Source: an uncultured Fibrobacterota bacterium
Lineage (GTDB): Bacteria; Fibrobacterota; Chitinivibrionia; Chitinivibrionales; Chitinispirillaceae
Assembly: GCA_903888815.1 (NCBI GenBank)
Contig: CAISVC010000667.1
Span: 1 to 8,658, forward strand
Direction of reading: 5' to 3'
Length of the DNA: 8,658 bases
Below are positions 5,125 through 8,658 of the stretch, piece by piece (the first letter of the stretch is position 1; every line of letters starts with the position of its first letter). Under the pieces are notes generated by a model. It saw nothing but the letters and a program-made list of their open reading frames with translations. It ran no database searches and was not told the DNA's origin. The position numbers were made by a program, and so were the translations under genes.

Positions 5125-7734
5125 CTACTCCGTACGTATCTTTGACGTAATAATTTTCTCAACCATTTCCGGATTGAATTTCATTGCCTGGTCCATAGCG
5201 ATTTTAGCCGAGTCAAGCTTGTTCTGCTCATAGTAATTATTGCTTAAATTGACCCATGCGACAACATGGTCGGGCTGAAGCTCAACGGTTTTTTTATAAT
5301 ACCTGATCGCCTTTGCCGGATTATTGGTTTTATCACTCAGCCATCCTGCAAGAAACGTGTTTCTGACATCGCCGGGATTTGTCGCAAGATATTTTTGCAA
5401 ACAGATGAGCGCAGTGGCCCACTCGCCGATGTCCTGATAGGCATTTGCCATAAAAAGGTCAGCGCGCGTGGGCGACAACTCGCGCACTTTCTGATACGAT
5501 TCCTCGGAAAGATCTTTCTTCCCTTCAAAAGCGTAAACCATGCCGAGCTCGGCATACGCAATAGTAAAAACAGCATTGAAATCAAGCACGTCTTTATAAG
5601 ATTTTTCCGCGCTCAGCCAGTCGTGTTTACGAACATAACACTGGGCCAGTACATAATGGATCTTGGTGAAAAACGGTTTGTATTTTTTATACAGGTTGTA
5701 AAAATAAATGGCAGTGTCAAGTTGCCCGACACGAGAATACAGATTGCCAAGCTCGAAATCGATCTCGCAGTAATGAGGGGCCTGCGTATAGATATAACGG
5801 TAGATGGCAAGCGCCCGCTCCGCATCGTTTCGCGGCTTTCCGGCAGTGTCGCCCCATGTCTGAAGGCATTGCGGCCGAAGATCAAACCGGCGGTTGAAAG
5901 CGTTGCCGAGATAATAGCGGCAGCGAAGATTCGTTCCGTTTTCATGCAGAGACTTCCGGTACATCCGGATCGCCGCTTCCCACTCCAGAGCGTCGGACCG
6001 ATAGGCTGTTCCTTCTACATAGACATCATGGTAGACCGAAGCGGAATCAGAGGTCTGCCGGTAGGCATTACGTGAATGCGCTACCGCATCTGTGAAGTGA
6101 ACGTCGGCCATAAAAATATTCCACGTATACCACGCGCACGCACCGAGTGCGACAATGCAAACGATCTGTAAAATACGAGCAATTAATCCTTGAGCGGTTT
6201 CCGCCGTCGGACGGCCACTGTTAGGAATAATTGTTTTACCGGAAAACACGACCCTGGTGGCTGATGACGCAGCTCCGAGCGCAGCGAGCATACCCATACA
6301 ATACCAGAAAAAATAGCCGGTTGAGACATAGCGCATACTCAGCGAGAAAATATTGCTTGCAAGGAGAGCAATGGTCCCGGCACAAAGACCAATGGTAACA
6401 TTCTTATGTGTCAATACAAACATGCGGATCAGCCATGATCCGTCCTGTATGCCGGAATTTTCATCCAATGTGTCAGGTGACGTTGTCAATCTCCTGAGTG
6501 CGAAAAACCATATCAGTACGACGAGTGACAGGAACAGCAGCAGTCCGACAATTCCTTCGTCGTGCCAGAGCTCAAGGATTTCGTTATATGGATCACGTGG
6601 ATATTCGTAGCACACTTCTGCATAGGCCCAGGATGAAATATCGCGTACGCGCGGATAGTTGATCTTAAAGGTACCGATGCCGTTGCCCAGGAACGGGTGC
6701 TTTTTTATCAGATCAATCGTTCCCATTGCATAAAACTGCCGTTCTTTGACAGAGTTTGTGCGCTCGTAGGAAAAATGGCGGACGCCGGTCAGCATAAGCC
6801 CGACGACAACCGCAGCTACGCCGAAAAACGCCACGTTTTTTTTCCACCAGCGTCCTTTTATCACGAGCGTAATGATTACAACGCCATAGACCACAATACC
6901 CACAGCAAGCCCGATCTGGCCCGAACGGCTTGAGGTGCAAAGCAGATTTAACACCAGGATAGCAAAGAGAACAACGGTCGGTAATTGCCGTTTCGCCTTT
7001 ACAAGAAGACACCCGGCAATGGAAAGCGACAGCAGGGCGACCAGGCCGGCAATTCGGGAAACGGTCCCCAGAGGAACGGCAATGAGAGCAATGTAATAAA
7101 TCGTTGCGGCAACAAGCGGAACTGCGAAGCAGACGAATTGCTGCCGCAGGTTTTTCGCTTGCGAAAAATCAAACCCGGCAATGGCCGTAAAAACAGCAAG
7201 CAGCAGAAACCCCGTGTAAAAATTGGCATTGCCGAAAGTCGAGCATATCCGTTCGTGGTGCATTTCTGCCAGGAATGCCGGCTCCAGTTTTAAATGCTGA
7301 AGAACGCCGTACACCGAAACCACAGCAGCCGTGACAAGCACGCAACGCAACCCGCTTGCTATCCGGGAAAAATCATCGAGAACAACGGCCGTAATGGCAA
7401 AAACCGCAAAATAGGGAATCCGCTGCAGAAGCTCTTCTATACTCGTATCTTTCGACGGTGAGACAAACGCATAAGAGAAAAGCGCTGAAAGCATAAAGAG
7501 AAACGATAATGCCAGCATGGGCATTGTCAGCCGGCGGACGGCAAAAGCCTTCTGCCTGATACGACCGATTAAAAAAGCCGCTGTCACCACCAGCACGCCA
7601 ATATGAAGAAAGAGCGTTTTTATTTGTATAGAATCAGATGAATAAAAGTAGAGGCCGAGTGCGATAAAAAAGCCGGTACAACAGAGGCCGTAGCGGACCA
7701 CCCTTGAAGGCATATCTTCTTGTTGCCGCGTCAT
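5125..7734 (-). CDS. O-antigen ligase/polymerase-like (Wzy_C) membrane protein with C-terminal TPR repeats
   Basis: An 869-residue inner-membrane protein of the Wzy/WaaL/PglL superfamily, which transfers or polymerises lipid-linked glycans on the periplasmic side. About eleven hydrophobic segments lie between residues 16 and 317. STFGNANFYTGF (165-176) matches the family's GTFGNPNF signature, and SSRSG (268-272) its conserved SRxG. A large loop (about 318-393) carries KKHPFLGNGIGTF (344-356) and YNEILELWHDEGIVG (383-397), which aligns with the usual HNxYLxLxxExGxxG but has Tyr383 in place of His. Further membrane segments lie near 394-412, 444-490 and 518-540. Six consecutive 34-residue TPRs follow (about 655-857), and similar helical sequence begins near 575. 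The start is fixed by a good GAGGTGG site 9 nt upstream. It follows the beta-barrel gene by 60 bp on the same strand, probably in one operon. Ligase, polymerase or protein O-glycosyltransferase activity cannot be told apart from sequence. Confidence 0.87.
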   Translation of the reverse strand: MTRQQEDMPSRVVRYGLCCTGFFIALGLYFYSSDSIQIKTLFLHIGVLVVTAAFLIGRIRQKAFAVRRLTMPMLALSFLFMLSALFSYAFVSPSKDTSIEELLQRIPYFAVFAITAVVLDDFSRIASGLRCVLVTAAVVSVYGVLQHLKLEPAFLAEMHHERICSTFGNANFYTGFLLLAVFTAIAGFDFSQAKNLRQQFVCFAVPLVAATIYYIALIAVPLGTVSRIAGLVALLSLSIAGCLLVKAKRQLPTVVLFAILVLNLLCTSSRSGQIGLAVGIVVYGVVIITLVIKGRWWKKNVAFFGVAAVVVGLMLTGVRHFSYERTNSVKERQFYAMGTIDLIKKHPFLGNGIGTFKINYPRVRDISSWAYAEVCYEYPRDPYNEILELWHDEGIVGLLLFLSLVVLIWFFALRRLTTSPDTLDENSGIQDGSWLIRMFVLTHKNVTIGLCAGTIALLASNIFSLSMRYVSTGYFFWYCMGMLAALGAASSATRVVFSGKTIIPNSGRPTAETAQGLIARILQIVCIVALGACAWYTWNIFMADVHFTDAVAHSRNAYRQTSDSASVYHDVYVEGTAYRSDALEWEAAIRMYRKSLHENGTNLRCRYYLGNAFNRRFDLRPQCLQTWGDTAGKPRNDAERALAIYRYIYTQAPHYCEIDFELGNLYSRVGQLDTAIYFYNLYKKYKPFFTKIHYVLAQCYVRKHDWLSAEKSYKDVLDFNAVFTIAYAELGMVYAFEGKKDLSEESYQKVRELSPTRADLFMANAYQDIGEWATALICLQKYLATNPGDVRNTFLAGWLSDKTNNPAKAIRYYKKTVELQPDHVVAWVNLSNNYYEQNKLDSAKIAMDQAMKFNPEMVEKIITSKIRTE

Positions 7735-7743
7735 ACATCACCA

Positions 7744-7750
7744 CCACCTC
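7744..7750 (-). promoter_or_regulatory. Shine-Dalgarno site for the ligase/TPR gene
   Basis: On the minus strand GAGGTGG precedes the ATG at 7734-7732 with 9 nt between. It supports this start and shows that the organism uses canonical Shine-Dalgarno sites. The 60-bp gap to the preceding gene also has a run of eight A (minus strand, 7775-7768) but no hairpin, so transcription probably continues through it. Confidence 0.7.
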
Positions 7751-7794
7751 GTTAAAACCGGTCTTCCTTTTTTTTGCATCAAGGTTTGCGGTTA

Positions 7795-8658
7795 TCAGAA
7801 ATAATACGCGAATTTCGTCATCCAGTACCATTGACTGGTTTTGGTTAAAATCTCCTCGAAATCGAAGTTGTAGCCGTAGTACGATCGGGCCCTGATGTGG
7901 TCGCGGGCAGCCTGTACAATGATGGAAAAATGATTGCCGAATGTTTTCTTTGCGTACACTGACCACTTCCAGCTGTCGTGTGTATAAATGTTTCTATCCG
8001 TGTAATTGCCCTGCATATCGTCAGGGATCGGCGAGCCGTTCGAGACGGTCGCGACCGCGTTCCGGTAACTGTCGGGATAGGGCAGCGTATAGTATTCTCC
8101 CTCGAGCGCCAGAACGTCGAGGAGCCTGAAGGCCGGTACATTGAACCCGAACGACAACGGGATGCGCTGGGAAAGCGTATCATAAAACGTGCCCTGATTC
8201 TGAAGACCTGTAACGTTGATCTCCCCGTATAGTTTGCCGTCCTCCGGACCGAAAAACGATGGGATCCGGCCCTTGCCGAGAGAAAAAAAACCCTTCGGGT
8301 CTATTGTCAGGCGTCCCATGAGTTTTATACCCCGAAAGGTATAATATGCGGTGTCGCCGATGAGCATGGGGATGCCGTTTGAATCCACCACCGTTCTTTC
8401 ATTTTTCAAATATGAATTAATTGTCTTATGGGGGGTCGTGAATTTTTCGTTGATGGAAAAAAGGTGCGCGGCCTCAACGCCGGCGCCGACGTCGAAAATG
8501 TTGACAAATGATGCCGAGCCGACCCAGGAGAGACTGAAGTCCTGATAGGGCCACACGCTCGTCTCCTGCGTGATAAGCAGATCGTTATGCAGAAACGAGA
8601 ACGCCGTTGTGGACAAACGGCATCCCGTAAGTCTTATCATTGGAAAATCAAAATAGGT
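7795..8658 (-). CDS. Outer-membrane beta-barrel protein, function unknown, 5'-truncated
   Basis: The frame stays open to the right edge (residues TYFDFP precede the Met at 8640), so this is the C-terminal 287 residues of a longer protein. I do not recognise a named family. The sequence is rich in alternating hydrophobic/polar, aromatic strands such as FSLSWVGSASFVNIFDVGAG, TAYYTFRGIKLMGRLTID, RLLDVLALEGEYYTLPYP, SWKWSVYAKKTFG and HFSIIVQAARDHIRARSYYG. It ends MTKFAYYF, whose terminal Phe with aromatic neighbours is the classic signal read by the BAM machinery. Polar loops (for example SNGSPIPDDMQGNYTDRN) separate the strands. This supports an outer-membrane barrel with the last strand at the very C-terminus. 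It lies 60 bp upstream of the Wzy/WaaL-like gene on the same strand, so a link to surface glycan or envelope assembly is possible but unproven. Confidence 0.7.
   Translation of the reverse strand, partial: TYFDFPMIRLTGCRLSTTAFSFLHNDLLITQETSVWPYQDFSLSWVGSASFVNIFDVGAGVEAAHLFSINEKFTTPHKTINSYLKNERTVVDSNGIPMLIGDTAYYTFRGIKLMGRLTIDPKGFFSLGKGRIPSFFGPEDGKLYGEINVTGLQNQGTFYDTLSQRIPLSFGFNVPAFRLLDVLALEGEYYTLPYPDSYRNAVATVSNGSPIPDDMQGNYTDRNIYTHDSWKWSVYAKKTFGNHFSIIVQAARDHIRARSYYGYNFDFEEILTKTSQWYWMTKFAYYF

Noticed and set aside
5266..6075. Long plus-strand open frame of 269 codons opposite the TPR region
   Set aside because: It is the antisense shadow of the ligase/TPR gene, whose TPR periodicity and Wzy motifs are clear, and has no ribosome binding site or family features.
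7634..7966. Minus-strand frame bridging the beta-barrel and ligase genes, passing the A8 run, as a frameshift fusion
   Set aside because: The barrel ends at a proper terminal Phe and the ligase has its own strong Shine-Dalgarno, so two separate proteins explain the region better.

Overview
The window looks like a stretch of a Gram-negative, polysaccharide-degrading environmental bacterium. The evidence is two secreted carbohydrate-active enzymes with C-terminal tails of the Por/T9SS-sorting or FlgD-like type, an outer-membrane beta-barrel protein ending in Phe, and a Wzy/WaaL-type membrane polymerase or ligase. GC is roughly half. Multi-domain CAZymes with such tails are common in Fibrobacterota (Chitinispirillum-like) and Bacteroidota. 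I lean to the Fibrobacterota side, but this is inference from protein style, not a phylogenetic result.

Left part, + strand (1-3669): a 5'-truncated glycoside hydrolase of family GH59 (galactocerebrosidase fold) runs off the left edge. A strong hairpin follows it, and then a complete GH105/GH88-type hydrolase (unsaturated rhamnogalacturonyl hydrolase-like) with a signal peptide, an F5/8 type C (CBM32-like) module and a beta-rich tail. Together they suggest extracellular attack on plant cell-wall or other galactose/rhamnogalacturonan-containing glycans.

Middle (3670-4278): about 600 bp without a convincing gene. It holds a GC-rich repeat/palindrome cluster near 3830-3888, then a very AT-rich leader with a good sigma-70-like promoter. 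This leads into a stand-alone RpoD-family sigma factor (4279-5121, +) that lacks region 1.1.

Right part, - strand (8658-5125): two co-directional genes. The first is a 5'-truncated outer-membrane beta-barrel protein of unknown role. Sixty bp downstream comes an 869-residue O-antigen ligase/polymerase-like membrane protein carrying six C-terminal TPR repeats, whose usual catalytic-loop His position is occupied by Tyr. Its stop codon lies only 3 bp from the stop of the convergent sigma-factor gene.

I see no tRNA, rRNA, CRISPR array, transposase or phage gene. The most notable points are the bacterial GH59 with a sorting-type tail, the abrupt AT-rich left edge inside that gene, the His-to-Tyr change in the ligase motif, and the palindromic repeat cluster. 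I found no clear evidence of an entirely new system.
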